NCBI GenBank assembly: GCA_963709175.1
Contig: CAVPVK010000013.1
Coordinates: 432,979-496,978, forward strand
From: JANXQG01 sp963709175
GTDB lineage: Bacteria; Planctomycetota; Planctomycetia; Pirellulales; Thermoguttaceae
DNA length: 64,000 nt
Direction: 5' to 3'
Both the position numbers and the translations under genes were made by a program. A model generated the notes under the pieces. It made no database searches. It was not told the origin of the DNA and saw nothing but the letters and a program-made list of their open reading frames with translations. This document shows, in pieces, positions 1 through 8,815 of the stretch (the first letter of the stretch is position 1; each line of letters begins with the position of its first letter).

Positions 1-863
1 GGTCTTTTCGGGGTCGGTCCAATCGGCCAGGTCTGGCAGGTTCCGCAGATGCTGGAGGAACCAGAACAAGAAGGCCCAATGGCCGGACAGCGAAAATCCG
101 CAGACGAGCATCGCCAATAGCGTAGTCCGGCGGAGTTCACCGCGGAACAAGTCAGTGATACCGGGCGGCCTCGTCGATCGGCCGCTGCGGGCCTCGCGCC
201 ATTCTTGCGGCTCGGGCACGGCGCGGCGTATCCAAACGACCAGCAGCGCGGGAAGGATGCCGACGAGGAACACCGTGCGGCACGGAAGGTCGGCGAGGAG
301 GTTGCCGGCAATCATGGCGACGATGATGCCTGCATTGACGCCCGTCTGCAGCGCGGCGGCGATCCACGGCCGCCAGCGGCGGGGCCAGGTCTCGCTGAGC
401 AGGGCCGCCCCGACGGCCCATTCCCCGCCGATGCCCAGGGCCGCCAGGAAGCGGAAGAGCAACAGTTGCCACCACGTGGCGGCAAAGTAGGAGCCGCCGG
501 TGCACAGCGCGTAGGTGAGGATGGTGAGCATAAGGGTTCGGCTGCGCCCAGGCGGTCGCCGATCCAGCCGAACAATCCGCCCCCCAAGGCCCAACCCAGC
601 AGGAATGCGCCTTGAATCAAGGAGCTGTAATACCCGACGGCCTCAGCTTGGACGTTGACGTGGAGCAGCTCGGCCACAAAGGGAGCGGCAACGAGCGTAT
701 AGATGTGCAACTCTAGGCCGTCGAACGTCCAGCCCAGCCAGGCGGCCACGCCGGTCCGCCACTGCTGGGGCGAGAGGTCGCGCAGGCGCCGCACCTCCGT
801 GCCGCAGGCGGCACAGGCGCCGCTTGTCGCGTTAGCAATTCCGGAGCCAGTCGTTCTAGTCAT
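1..863 (-). CDS. MFS transporter, N-terminal part, frameshifted and cut by window edge
   Basis: Major facilitator superfamily permease, probably a metabolite:proton symporter of the inner membrane. The N-terminal part reads WLGWTFDGLELHIYTL and then GWIGDRLG, the loop 2-3 signature of the superfamily. Near position 545 the frame breaks: a single missing base in a GGC(C)GC context restores RSRTLMLTILTYALCTGG followed by GIGGEWAVGAALLSE, typical of helices 3 and 4. The frame then stays open to position 1, so the C-terminal half lies outside the window. The start at 863 gives a cytoplasmic N-terminus of normal length. The substrate cannot be told from sequence. I infer a sequencing indel, because both halves are well conserved in the same order. 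Confidence 0.8.
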
Positions 864-908
864 TGCGGAGTTACGGACCAGGCAAATTGCGACCGGTCGC
901 GATTATGT

Positions 909-1550
909 TCATTCTTCCGCAGAGGCAAAGGCAGGCACGGTGAAATAGTACCCATGCGGGCCGCAGACGCGGTGGAGCGTGTTGATGATCTCCCGGCATC
1001 GTGCTTCGTCGTCGTGGGGACCGGCAAAGAAACTAGGTTTGCCATTTCGACCGAAGTCAAACTCCTCCGCACAGTCGTCGGTGAGAATATCGCCGAAGAT
1101 CAGCTTGCCCACTCGGTAGTCCGGGTGCGGCGGCAGTTCCACGGCCGCGGCAAAGGCGACCGCCCCCTCGACGAGCTTGCGGGCACATTCCGGCGTGAAG
1201 TGTCGCACCGGCCCCTGCTCCAACAAATGGCCGTAGATCTCCTCGTCGTATATGGCACGAGGAACGATATTGAAGAATATGTCCTTCACACCCAGGCAGT
1301 AGACGTCAACGAGGAACATCACGAAGGCCACGTTGCCGCTGCTCAACTGCCGGCTCACTAGCACACTGCCGATGCCCGATTCCCAAAGGGCCTCCATATA
1401 GCAGCAGTGAAGGATCGGCGCCCGAACCGCGGCCTCCAGGCGGGCGGAAATGCCCAGCGACTGCCGCCGGGCGATCGTTGTACGTTCAGCCTTTTTCTTG
1501 GCTTTTTGCTTCTCCAGCTTTTTCTGACGTTTGCGGGAATCGACGGCCAT
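909..1550 (-). CDS. Conserved hypothetical protein with basic N-terminus
   Basis: A 213-residue protein I cannot assign to a family. The first 25 residues are strongly basic (RKRQKKLEKQKAKKK), a nucleic-acid-binding or nucleolar-like tail often seen in planctomycete hypotheticals. The rest is globular, with no signal peptide or membrane segment. It ends in a conserved-looking HRVCGPHGYYFTVPAF stretch. Codon use resembles the neighbours, and the reading frame is the only long coherent one here. It lies 45 nt upstream of the MFS gene on the same strand, so co-transcription is possible, but no functional link is evident. Confidence 0.7.
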   Translation of the reverse strand: MAVDSRKRQKKLEKQKAKKKAERTTIARRQSLGISARLEAAVRAPILHCCYMEALWESGIGSVLVSRQLSSGNVAFVMFLVDVYCLGVKDIFFNIVPRAIYDEEIYGHLLEQGPVRHFTPECARKLVEGAVAFAAAVELPPHPDYRVGKLIFGDILTDDCAEEFDFGRNGKPSFFAGPHDDEARCREIINTLHRVCGPHGYYFTVPAFASAEE

Positions 1551-1767
1551 GACCTTGCCTCCATGATTGTCGTTGTGGCTCTCGTGGGATTATAATGCGG
1601 GACTGTCCCGGTGACCAATATAGATTTTTCCGCCGTCCTGGCTCTGCGTGAATGAACGGGGCCAAGAGCCATATCTACGGGGCGACTTGCCGCTGCTGCG
1701 CAATTGACAGCGGTTGGGGCCTGCGCCATACTAGCAGGTACTCCCGGTCAGTAATTGAGGAATGGAG

Positions 1768-2232
1768 ATGCGATACGACGTTGCGGTTTTAGTTTTTTGT
1801 GCGGTGGTAGCGGGCATTTTTTCCACCCGACCGGCCGGTGCGGTGAAACCCTTTTTCGAACAGTTCAAGGCGGTCTACGTCAAACCTAACGCCAAGGACC
1901 GAACGTCGCTGATCTTCAACGCCGGCGTGACGAAGAAGGGCTGCGGCGTCTGCCATCGGGGGCAGCCGGCCAAGAAGGTTTTCAACCCTTACGGCAAGCA
2001 ACTTTCCCAGTTATTGAACGCCAAGCGCGATGCGGGCAATACCGTCGCAATCCGCGAAGCTCTCAATAGAGTGGGAAAGATGAAATTCAACCCGGACGAT
2101 CCGAAGTCGCTGACATTCGTGCAGCGGATCAAGCAAGGCAAGCTCCCGGCCGGCGAAATCATCGTGAAGTCCAAGGACGGCGGCGCCTCAGGCAAGTCAA
2201 CCGCCGACGCATCGCAGAAGTCGGCGAATTGA
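1768..2232 (+). CDS. Secreted monohaem c-type cytochrome-like protein
   Basis: Small exported protein with an N-terminal signal peptide (hydrophobic VAVLVFCAVVAGIF, cleavage expected near AGA) and a single haem c motif CGVCH at about residues 59-63. It would be haem-loaded in the periplasm and could carry electrons, or serve as a haem-bearing domain of a larger complex. A distal Met ligand is not obvious. Two ATG codons are close together (1762 and 1768). I prefer 1768 because the GAGG at 1757-1760 then has normal spacing of 7 nt. The C-terminus is Ser/Lys/Ala-rich and probably disordered. It is convergent with folD, with only 10 nt between the stops. Confidence 0.75.
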   Translation: MRYDVAVLVFCAVVAGIFSTRPAGAVKPFFEQFKAVYVKPNAKDRTSLIFNAGVTKKGCGVCHRGQPAKKVFNPYGKQLSQLLNAKRDAGNTVAIREALNRVGKMKFNPDDPKSLTFVQRIKQGKLPAGEIIVKSKDGGASGKSTADASQKSAN

Positions 2233-2242
2233 CGTAAATCCC

Positions 2243-3106
2243 CTACCGCGTTTGCAACCGTGCCGCCAGTAGCGTGTTGTGCAACAGCATTGTGATCGTC
2301 AGCGGCCCGACACCGCCGGGCACCGGCGTGATCGAGCCCGCCACCTGGCTGACCTGCTCGAAATCGACGTCGCCCACCAGTCCGGCGTCGGTCCGGTTGA
2401 TGCCCACGTCGATCACCACGGCGCCGGGTTTCACCATGTCGGCTGTGACAAACTTCGCCCGGCCGATCGCCACGACGAGGATGTCGGCGGCACGCGTGAT
2501 GCAAGGCAGGTCGCGGCTGCGGCTGTGGCAAACGGTCACGGTGGCATCGCCGCCAGGCCCTTTTTGCATGAGCATCATGGCGATGGGCTTGCCAACGATC
2601 TCGCTGCGGCCGACGATGACGACGTGGGCCCCGGCGGTGGAAATCTTATGCCGCAAGAGGATTTGCTGGATGGCGTGCGGCGTGCAGGGCAGGAACAGTG
2701 GCCGGCCTTGAACGATCCGGCCAACGTTCTCGGGATGAAAGGCATCGACGTCCTTCAGCGGAACGACGGCGTCCAAAATGCGGGTCGCGTCGATCGCCTT
2801 GGGCAGCGGCAACTGCACGAGGATGCCGTGCACGCCCGGATCGTCGTTGAGGCGAGCGACCAGCGCGAGGAGTTCGTCGGTCGTGGTCTCAGCCCCAAGC
2901 CGGTGCAGTCGGCTGGTCAGGCCGTTCTGCTCGCAGGCCTTTTGCTTGTTGCGGACGTAGACCTGGCTCGCAGGGTCTTCGCCCACGAGAACCGCGGCGA
3001 GGCACGGCTTCACGCCCGTGCGGCCGGTGAAGGCAGCGACCTCAGCGGCGATCTCGGCACGGATCGTGTCGGCGAGGGCCTTGCCGTTCAGCAGCGTCGC
3101 GGCCAT
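2243..3106 (-). CDS. folD: Methylenetetrahydrofolate dehydrogenase / cyclohydrolase FolD
   Basis: Cytosolic bifunctional enzyme of one-carbon metabolism. It oxidises 5,10-methylene-THF to methenyl-THF with NADP and hydrolyses that to 10-formyl-THF. At 287 residues it has the usual length. Family signatures are present: YVRNKQKACEQ with the catalytic Lys, GILVQLPLP, the Rossmann segment VIVGRSEIVGKP, and the C-terminal TPVPGGVGPLTITMLL. It reads intact from ATG to stop. rpmA lies 12 nt upstream on the same strand, suggesting one transcript. Confidence 0.97.
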   Translation of the reverse strand: MAATLLNGKALADTIRAEIAAEVAAFTGRTGVKPCLAAVLVGEDPASQVYVRNKQKACEQNGLTSRLHRLGAETTTDELLALVARLNDDPGVHGILVQLPLPKAIDATRILDAVVPLKDVDAFHPENVGRIVQGRPLFLPCTPHAIQQILLRHKISTAGAHVVIVGRSEIVGKPIAMMLMQKGPGGDATVTVCHSRSRDLPCITRAADILVVAIGRAKFVTADMVKPGAVVIDVGINRTDAGLVGDVDFEQVSQVAGSITPVPGGVGPLTITMLLHNTLLAARLQTR

Positions 3107-3118
3107 GCGGGGCAGCCC

Positions 3119-3370
3119 CTAATTGAGCGACTGCACGATCTGGATGCGGCGGCCGCCGCGATCGAACTTGACGAAACCATCGACCAGCGCGAAGAGCGTG
3201 TAATCGCTGCCTTGGCCGACGCCTGGGCCCGCTTTAAAAACTGTGCCCACCTGCCGCACGAGGATGTTGCCGGCGCGAACCTGCTCGCCGCCGAACCGCT
3301 TTACGCCCCGACGCTGAGCATTGGAATCCCGGCCGTTGCGGCTGGATCCTTGACCTTTCTTATGTGCCAT
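3119..3370 (-). CDS. rpmA: 50S ribosomal protein L27
   Basis: Ribosomal protein bL27, 83 residues, whose N-terminal tail reaches the peptidyl-transferase centre. The start MAHKKGQGSSRNGRDS and the RRGVKRFGGE core are diagnostic. The start at 3370 gives the short form without the cleavable N-terminal extension known from Firmicutes. L21 (rplU), the usual upstream partner, is not present: the next gene upstream is a PQQ-propeller protein on the same strand. folD follows after 12 nt. Confidence 0.97.
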   Translation of the reverse strand: MAHKKGQGSSRNGRDSNAQRRGVKRFGGEQVRAGNILVRQVGTVFKAGPGVGQGSDYTLFALVDGFVKFDRGGRRIQIVQSLN

Positions 3371-3452
3371 CTCAAGACCTAAACCATTGGAAGGTATCAG
3401 TTTACAAATTCCGACCTGGAGCCTGCCAAGCCCGCTCGAAAGTCCGGAATCC

Positions 3453-3472
3453 CTATTTCTAGCAAGAAATAG
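3453..3472. terminator. AT-rich hairpin between PQQ gene and rpmA
   Basis: Perfect 8-bp stem CTATTTCT/AGAAATAG with a 4-nt loop AGCA, lying 19 nt downstream of the stop of the PQQ-propeller gene on the minus strand and about 80 nt before rpmA. No U-tract follows it on the minus strand. It could be a weak terminator, an mRNA-stability hairpin or a regulator site for rpmA. Confidence 0.4.
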
Positions 3473-3491
3473 TGATAGAGTCAACCGGGTC

Positions 3492-4619
3492 CTATCGCCC
3501 GAAGCAATACACTTTGCCCGCGCCGCTGCCGATAACCAACCGGCCCGCTGCCACAGCGGGTGAGGCGTAAATCTTGCCGCCCGCGTCGTAACGCCAGACC
3601 TCCTTGCCCGAGCGGCGATCCAAACCATAGACCCGTCCGTCCTGCGAACCGAAAAAAAGGCGGTCGCCGACGACGACGGGCGAACTGTCGATCATTCCGC
3701 GGGTGGGAAATTGCCAAAGGATGCGCCCGCCGCCGGGCTCAAAGGCGTATAGGAGCTTGTTCCGCGAGCCCACGTAGACGCCATCGGCGGTGACGGCCGC
3801 CGATGAGCGGTAGGACATCGCCCGTTCCGGGTCGTGGTAGCGCCAGGCGATCGCTCCCTTGACCAGATCGACGGAAAGGAACTGGCCTTCCTCGTTGCCC
3901 ACGAAAACTCGATCGCGCCCCAAGGCCGCGGCGCAGCCGGTGGGAGATTCGATCGGCGTCTTTCCCAGGGATGTCCCTTTGTCGAGATCGAGCGTATAGA
4001 GCATCGCGCCGCAGGTGGCGAAGTAGCCGCGATTGCCGGCGATCGTCGCCAGGCAGCGAACCTGATCCTCCAGATCGGTCTTCCACACGAGTTTGCCCGC
4101 CTCATTAAGGCAGTATTCACCTCCGTCCTCCGAGCCAAACAGCACGTGGTCTCGGTAGAAAACGGCGGGCGAATCGATCGGGCCGTCAGTGCCGTACTTC
4201 CAAAGGAACTGCCCCGATTGGGTGTCGAAGCAGTTGAAGTCGCCATCCTGGTCGCCAAGATAGACGTGGCCGTCGCGAACTGCGGGTGTCGTCTTGTAGA
4301 TCGACTTGCCGGCCTTTTCCCAGAGTTTCTTGCCGCTGGCCAAGTCGATGCAGTATACGGTGCCGGTGGTGGAACCGACGTAGACGCGACCGCGGTCAAT
4401 CGCCGCGCCCGCTTCGAAGCCCTGGTTCTCAGCCGTGAAGGTCCAAAGCAGCCGGGGTTTGTCGGGCAGCACGCCTCCCGCTACACCGCACGCCGATGCC
4501 GTGCCGCGAGCCACCGGCCAGGCATCGGGCGGCGACGTGTTCGCCTCAGCGGCGAATGCGGTCGAGGCAAAGGAAGATAGTGCTAGGGCGCTGAGGAAAA
4601 GGACAATGGCTTTGCGCAT
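3492..4619 (-). CDS. Secreted PQQ-like beta-propeller protein
   Basis: A 375-residue exported protein made of PQQ-type propeller blades. The signal peptide (MRKAIVLFLSALALSSFAS...AFA) is followed by repeated blades with the pattern (V/L)YCIDLASGKKLWE, FNCFDTQSGQFLWKY, VYGLDRRSGKEVWRY, spaced about 40 residues apart. Such stand-alone propellers are abundant in planctomycetes. They lack the catalytic residues of quinoprotein dehydrogenases and are probably binding or scaffold modules; the ligand is unknown. A 14-bp palindrome sits 3 nt upstream of the ATG where the ribosome-binding site would be. The second PQQ gene lies upstream on the same strand with 71 nt between. Confidence 0.85.
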   Translation of the reverse strand: MRKAIVLFLSALALSSFASTAFAAEANTSPPDAWPVARGTASACGVAGGVLPDKPRLLWTFTAENQGFEAGAAIDRGRVYVGSTTGTVYCIDLASGKKLWEKAGKSIYKTTPAVRDGHVYLGDQDGDFNCFDTQSGQFLWKYGTDGPIDSPAVFYRDHVLFGSEDGGEYCLNEAGKLVWKTDLEDQVRCLATIAGNRGYFATCGAMLYTLDLDKGTSLGKTPIESPTGCAAALGRDRVFVGNEEGQFLSVDLVKGAIAWRYHDPERAMSYRSSAAVTADGVYVGSRNKLLYAFEPGGGRILWQFPTRGMIDSSPVVVGDRLFFGSQDGRVYGLDRRSGKEVWRYDAGGKIYASPAVAAGRLVIGSGAGKVYCFGR

Positions 4620-4622
4620 ACG

Positions 4623-4636
4623 TCTCAGATCTGAGA
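4623..4636. promoter_or_regulatory. 14-bp palindrome overlapping translation start region
   Basis: Perfect palindrome TCTCAGATCTGAGA immediately 5' of the minus-strand PQQ gene start at 4619. A second TCTCAGAT copy in the same minus-strand orientation lies at 4673-4680, between the two PQQ genes. There is no clear Shine-Dalgarno sequence in front of this gene. The palindrome may be an operator or a hairpin that controls initiation. The function is inferred from symmetry and position only. Confidence 0.35.
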
Positions 4637-4690
4637 TCTGCCACTAACTGATTCTATGGCCCCGCAAATTCAATCTGAGAGCCGACGCGA

Positions 4691-5965
4691 TCAATCCCCG
4701 CTGACGTCGAAACATACGCCCTGGCTGATGCTGCGGACGTAGATCTTGCCGTTGGCGAATGCCGGCGTGCTCCAGCACTTGTCGTTGAAGACCTTCGTCC
4801 GGGCAACCTCTTGGTAACCGACTGGCGTGGCGGCTACAATCACGAGATTGCCGTCCTCGGCCAAGGCCACAAGCTGGTTGCCCACAAGGATTACGTTGCC
4901 CTGTCCGAAGCCCGGCTGCGACCACATTACGTTGCCCGAGGCCAGTGCCACGCATTTCATCGGCCCGTTCTTGAAATTCTTGAAGCCGAACATGCCGTAC
5001 AGATAGCCGTCTTTGACCACCGGCGTGCTCCAGTGGTTGCAGACGGGCTCGTTGCCGGGGCTGAACCAGAGCTTGGTCGCCGTAAACTCGCCGTTCTGCT
5101 TGCGGATGCGGCAGGCGGCGCTGCCCACGTCGTAGCCCGCCGACAGATAGACGATATCGTCGCTGACGACGGGCGAGATGGCCGTGGAGACATTGAAGCG
5201 GAAAGGGAACTTCCAGAGTATCTTGCCCGCTCGAGCATCGACGGAGACCAGCCCGCTTTTCATGAAGAAGATAACCTGCCGCCGGCCCTTGATCGTGGCC
5301 ACGACGGGCGTGGCGTGGGTGATAATCTCGTCGCCGGTCTTCCAGGCGACCGCGCCGGTGTTCTTGTTCAGGCCAAGCATGGATTGGCCCGGGCCGCCGC
5401 CGGCCACGTAAATCAGGTCGCCATCGACCACCACCGACGCCGCGCTGTTCCAAGCGATGTTCCGCCCTTGGTTCTGCCGCATCAGGTCGCGCTTCCATAC
5501 CAGCCGTCCGTCGTCGGCATTGAGGCAGCGAACCACCAGGTCGGGCGTAAGCACGTAGACCTTGCCGTCATAAATCGTGGGGGTGGATCGCGGGCCGTCA
5601 CCACCGCCGGCCATGTCGCCGCCACTATAGCCCTCGCCCACGGCGATATCGGCGTCCCAGAGTTGGCGGCCGCTGGCCGCATCCAAGGCCAGGCACACCT
5701 CTCGCGGACGGCCCTGGATTTCGCGCACGACCTGCGTATAGGCCTTGCCGTTGCTGACCGCAAAGGAACTGAAGCCCGTGTTAGTCGGCACGCGCCAAAG
5801 CGACTTAGGGCCCTCACCGTTCCAGCGAATATTGACGTTTTCTCGGGAGATGCCGTCCTGGCGGGGTCCGCGGTAGAGCGGCCAATCGGCCGCGGCCGAG
5901 ACGCTACTTGGCAGGAGGGAGAGGACGCCCAAAAACAACGCGAGCCTACGAAACATCATCACCAT
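4691..5965 (-). CDS. Secreted PQQ-like beta-propeller (outer membrane protein assembly BamB-like fold)
   Basis: A 424-residue exported propeller protein, paralogous to its downstream neighbour. After a signal peptide ending near SVSAAADW it starts with WPLYRGPRQDGIS, the entry motif of planctomycete 'PQQ-binding-like beta-propeller repeat' proteins. Blades such as CLALDAASGRQLWD, VRCLNADDGRLVWKRD and LVSVDARAGKILWKF follow. No cytochrome or calcium-site features of a true quinoprotein dehydrogenase are visible. The start could be any of three ATGs within the first four codons. Adjacent, co-directional duplicates suggest a tandem duplication of the family. Confidence 0.85.
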   Translation of the reverse strand: MVMMFRRLALFLGVLSLLPSSVSAAADWPLYRGPRQDGISRENVNIRWNGEGPKSLWRVPTNTGFSSFAVSNGKAYTQVVREIQGRPREVCLALDAASGRQLWDADIAVGEGYSGGDMAGGGDGPRSTPTIYDGKVYVLTPDLVVRCLNADDGRLVWKRDLMRQNQGRNIAWNSAASVVVDGDLIYVAGGGPGQSMLGLNKNTGAVAWKTGDEIITHATPVVATIKGRRQVIFFMKSGLVSVDARAGKILWKFPFRFNVSTAISPVVSDDIVYLSAGYDVGSAACRIRKQNGEFTATKLWFSPGNEPVCNHWSTPVVKDGYLYGMFGFKNFKNGPMKCVALASGNVMWSQPGFGQGNVILVGNQLVALAEDGNLVIVAATPVGYQEVARTKVFNDKCWSTPAFANGKIYVRSISQGVCFDVSGD

Positions 5966-6119
5966 TTTGTATTCCGAACTTTGTGCGAAAAACCAAAACT
6001 ATTTACCAAACCGCGGCAGGCCCTTGCCAAATCGATTTACGGCGGCAGGCGAGTCGGGCTGCGCTCCATGTATTCTCACCCGCGGCCGAGCGGGTGTCAA
6101 CCACGACGCTTGGCCTGTT

Positions 6120-8444
6120 TCACTCATGCCGCAGGGCTTCGATCGGGTCGAGCCGAGATGCCTTCCAGGCTGGATAAAAACCGAAGACTACTCCCACTAC
6201 GGCGGAGACGAGAGCCGAAATCACAATCGCCGCCATCGACAACCCGGTCGGCCAATGCTCGACGAGGCGGACGAGCACGGAGGCCCCGCGACCGAACAGA
6301 ATGCCCAGCCCGCCGCCGGCAAGGCAGAGCAAAATGGCCTCCACGAGGAACTGCTGAAGGATGTGATGCCGGCGGGCGCCGACGGCCATGCGGAGGCCAA
6401 TCTCGCGGGTCCGTTCCGTGACGGATACGAGCATAATGTTCATGATTCCCACGCCGCCGACAACCAACGAGATGGCGGCCACGACCATCAGCAGAATGCC
6501 CATCATCACCGATGTCTGCGCAACCGCGTGGAGGATCTCGGCAAGATCGAGGACTTTGAAATCGTTGTCCTGATCGTCGCGGAGTCGATGCCGCTGGCGA
6601 AGCAGCGACGTGATCTCGTCGATGGCCTCCGGCACCTGGGCGGCATTGGCGGCCTTCGCCTGGATCATATCGACGCTCGTCTGCCGCACGGGCTGCGGCA
6701 CGTCGGCCTGCTCTATCACCGAGGGTTGGAGATAGAGCGGCGTGGCAGCGCAATACAGATTGCTCAGCGTGTTGATCGACGACGTGATGACGGGCGGCGC
6801 CACCTGCGCCGATCCTGCGCCCATTGCATTGATGCGGAACTTGACCGTCGTCCATGGGGCGAGAATGCAGTCGTCCTGGTCTTGCCCCGCCATGTTCGCT
6901 CCCTTGCGGCTCAACACGCCAATTACGCGGAAGCGAACATTGCGGATGCGGATCGTCGCCCCCACGGGCGATTCGTCTTCGAACAACTCGTCCTTGACCG
7001 TAGCGCCGATCAGGCAGACCGTGTTGGCCGAGCGGACGTCGTCGTCGCTGAAGCACGAGCCTTCTTCGAGGTCTTCCCAATCGCGGGTGACAAGATAGTC
7101 CGACGTGACGCCCATCAGCACCTGCGGGACCCAATTGCGGTTGCCATAGATCACCTGGGCTCGGGAAAAGACCATAGGCGCCACGGCGACGACGGCAGGG
7201 CACTCGCGGGCGATCGCCTCGGCGTCCTCCGGTTTGAGCGTTTGGAAAGTGCCAATGCCCTGGCTCACGCCCCCGGTGCTGGCAGGGGCGGGGAAGATGG
7301 GCAGTTTGAATGCCCCCATGTTGGCAATGACTTTCTCGATCGCGGCCTGAGACCCTTCGCCGATCTCGGTCATGGCGATGACCGCCCCCACGCCAATGAT
7401 CACGCCCAGGGCCGTCAGCGCCGAGCGCATGGTGTTTCGCCGCAGATTGCCCACGGCCGTCCGCAGTGTGGCCGGCAGCAGCGAACCCACGGCAAATCGC
7501 CGCCGACCAGGACGACGACCATGGGTTCCTGGTGCCCGACCGGGTGCCCGGGCTGGCGACGTTTCACCTTCCGACCATGGCTCCGCGGATCCGTCCGGCA
7601 AACAAGAGATTTCCTGCCGCGGTGTTTCACCCACATCCGCCGAGTCCGGCCCGGCCTGAACGCCGCTCCCCGCGGCACCGGCCTCGGCACGGTCGTCGGC
7701 AATCAGTCCATCGACGATGCGGATCGTGCGGTCGGCAAAGGCGGCCACCTTGGGATCGTGGGTTACGAGCACGATGGTGATGCCGCGGGAGTTCAGCCGG
7801 CGGAACATCCGCAGGATTTCGTCGCCCGTCCGCGAATCGAGGTTGCCCGTCGGCTCGTCGGCCAAGACCAGTGCGGGACGATTGACCAGCGCGCGGGCGA
7901 TGGCGACCCGCTGTTTCTGGCCACCCGACATTTGCGATGGCTCGTGGTCCATGCGGTCGGCCAGGCCCACTTTTGCCAAGGCGGATTCCGCCAGGCGCCG
8001 GGCCTCGGCCCGCGTGGGTCGGCGCACGGCGTAATTGAAGGGCATCAGCACGTTTTCCAAGGCCGAAGTTCGCGGCAGAAGATTGAAGCTTTGGAAAACA
8101 AAGCCTAGCTTGGCCGTCCGCACCAAGGCTCGCTGGTCGGGCGACAGTTGGCTCATTTCCTGCCCGTCGAACCAGAATTGGCCCGAACTGGGGCGGTCGA
8201 GGCAACCGAGGATGTTCATGAGCGTGGTCTTGCCAGAGCCCGAAGCCCCCATCAGCGCCACCATTTCACCGCGGGCAATCGTGAGCGATACGCCTTTGAG
8301 CACCGGTACGTCAACCTCGCCGAGGTGATAGGTTTTGGCGATGTTCTCCAGGCGGATGAGATCGCCGGAAACGGCCGTCTGCGGCTGTGTCAGGGCACGG
8401 CGGCTAGGGCGGGCGCGCTTCTGAGCGGGTGAGGTGGAACTCAT
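6120..8444 (-). CDS. MacB-like ABC transporter, ATPase fused to FtsX-type permease
   Basis: Inner-membrane mechanotransmission ABC transporter of the MacB family, 774 residues, with the nucleotide-binding domain fused N-terminally to the permease. Visible motifs are Walker A GASGSGKT near residue 66, the signature SGGQKQRVAIARAL, and Walker B LVLADEPTGNLDS with a following THD. A low-complexity linker of about 100 residues leads to the first membrane helix (LTALGVIIGVGAVIAM), a large periplasmic MacB-type domain, and three C-terminal helices including GGVGIMNIMLVSVTERTREIG. The start at 8444 (MSSTSPAQ) matches family N-termini; the frame continues upstream without homology. MacB exporters work with a periplasmic adaptor, but none is adjacent. 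The substrate is unknown. Confidence 0.9.
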   Translation of the reverse strand: MSSTSPAQKRARPSRRALTQPQTAVSGDLIRLENIAKTYHLGEVDVPVLKGVSLTIARGEMVALMGASGSGKTTLMNILGCLDRPSSGQFWFDGQEMSQLSPDQRALVRTAKLGFVFQSFNLLPRTSALENVLMPFNYAVRRPTRAEARRLAESALAKVGLADRMDHEPSQMSGGQKQRVAIARALVNRPALVLADEPTGNLDSRTGDEILRMFRRLNSRGITIVLVTHDPKVAAFADRTIRIVDGLIADDRAEAGAAGSGVQAGPDSADVGETPRQEISCLPDGSAEPWSEGETSPARAPGRAPGTHGRRPGRRRFAVGSLLPATLRTAVGNLRRNTMRSALTALGVIIGVGAVIAMTEIGEGSQAAIEKVIANMGAFKLPIFPAPASTGGVSQGIGTFQTLKPEDAEAIARECPAVVAVAPMVFSRAQVIYGNRNWVPQVLMGVTSDYLVTRDWEDLEEGSCFSDDDVRSANTVCLIGATVKDELFEDESPVGATIRIRNVRFRVIGVLSRKGANMAGQDQDDCILAPWTTVKFRINAMGAGSAQVAPPVITSSINTLSNLYCAATPLYLQPSVIEQADVPQPVRQTSVDMIQAKAANAAQVPEAIDEITSLLRQRHRLRDDQDNDFKVLDLAEILHAVAQTSVMMGILLMVVAAISLVVGGVGIMNIMLVSVTERTREIGLRMAVGARRHHILQQFLVEAILLCLAGGGLGILFGRGASVLVRLVEHWPTGLSMAAIVISALVSAVVGVVFGFYPAWKASRLDPIEALRHE

Positions 8445-8815
8445 GGTCGTCGCAAAGGCAGGAAGTAAGGCGACTCCAACGGCAAGAATTGTAATATAGT
8501 GGCCGCGCGACAAATTTGCAAGCGCTAAGGGGTCAGAAAAACCGCCATAGGACGGGACCAGATAGCGTACAGGAGACCCGTCATTATGCGGCTTGAAACC
8601 GCGCATGGTGGGCCAGCGCGTGCCGACCGCACACGGGCGCATTGAATGTCCCACTCCACGGCTAAGACTATTCCTGGCTAGCATTAGCATGCAAATACGA
8701 CGTAACGGGACGGAATTAGCTCTTGAATCCCCACGACCCGCGGCATACATTTCCTACAGAGGCGCCCTGTTAGAGACGTCTCGCTGTTTTTTTCCGATTG
8801 ATGCGAGGGAGTGCT
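8445..8815. other. Divergent intergenic region, no gene seen
   Basis: 371 nt between the divergently transcribed ABC transporter gene and the DUF1573 gene. It must hold both promoters, but I recognise no confident -35/-10 pair, no long inverted repeat and no small gene. A GAGGGAG ribosome-binding site lies at its right end, just before 8816. Confidence 0.5.

Noticed and set aside
3119..3370. Longer L27 starting at 3628
   Set aside because: The upstream extension has no L27 homology and crosses the hairpin and the PQQ gene end; the family N-terminus starts at 3370.
5967..8108. 713-codon plus-strand frame opposite the MacB-like transporter
   Set aside because: The minus strand carries all ABC and FtsX motifs without a break; the plus-strand translation is His/Arg/Asp-rich shadow.
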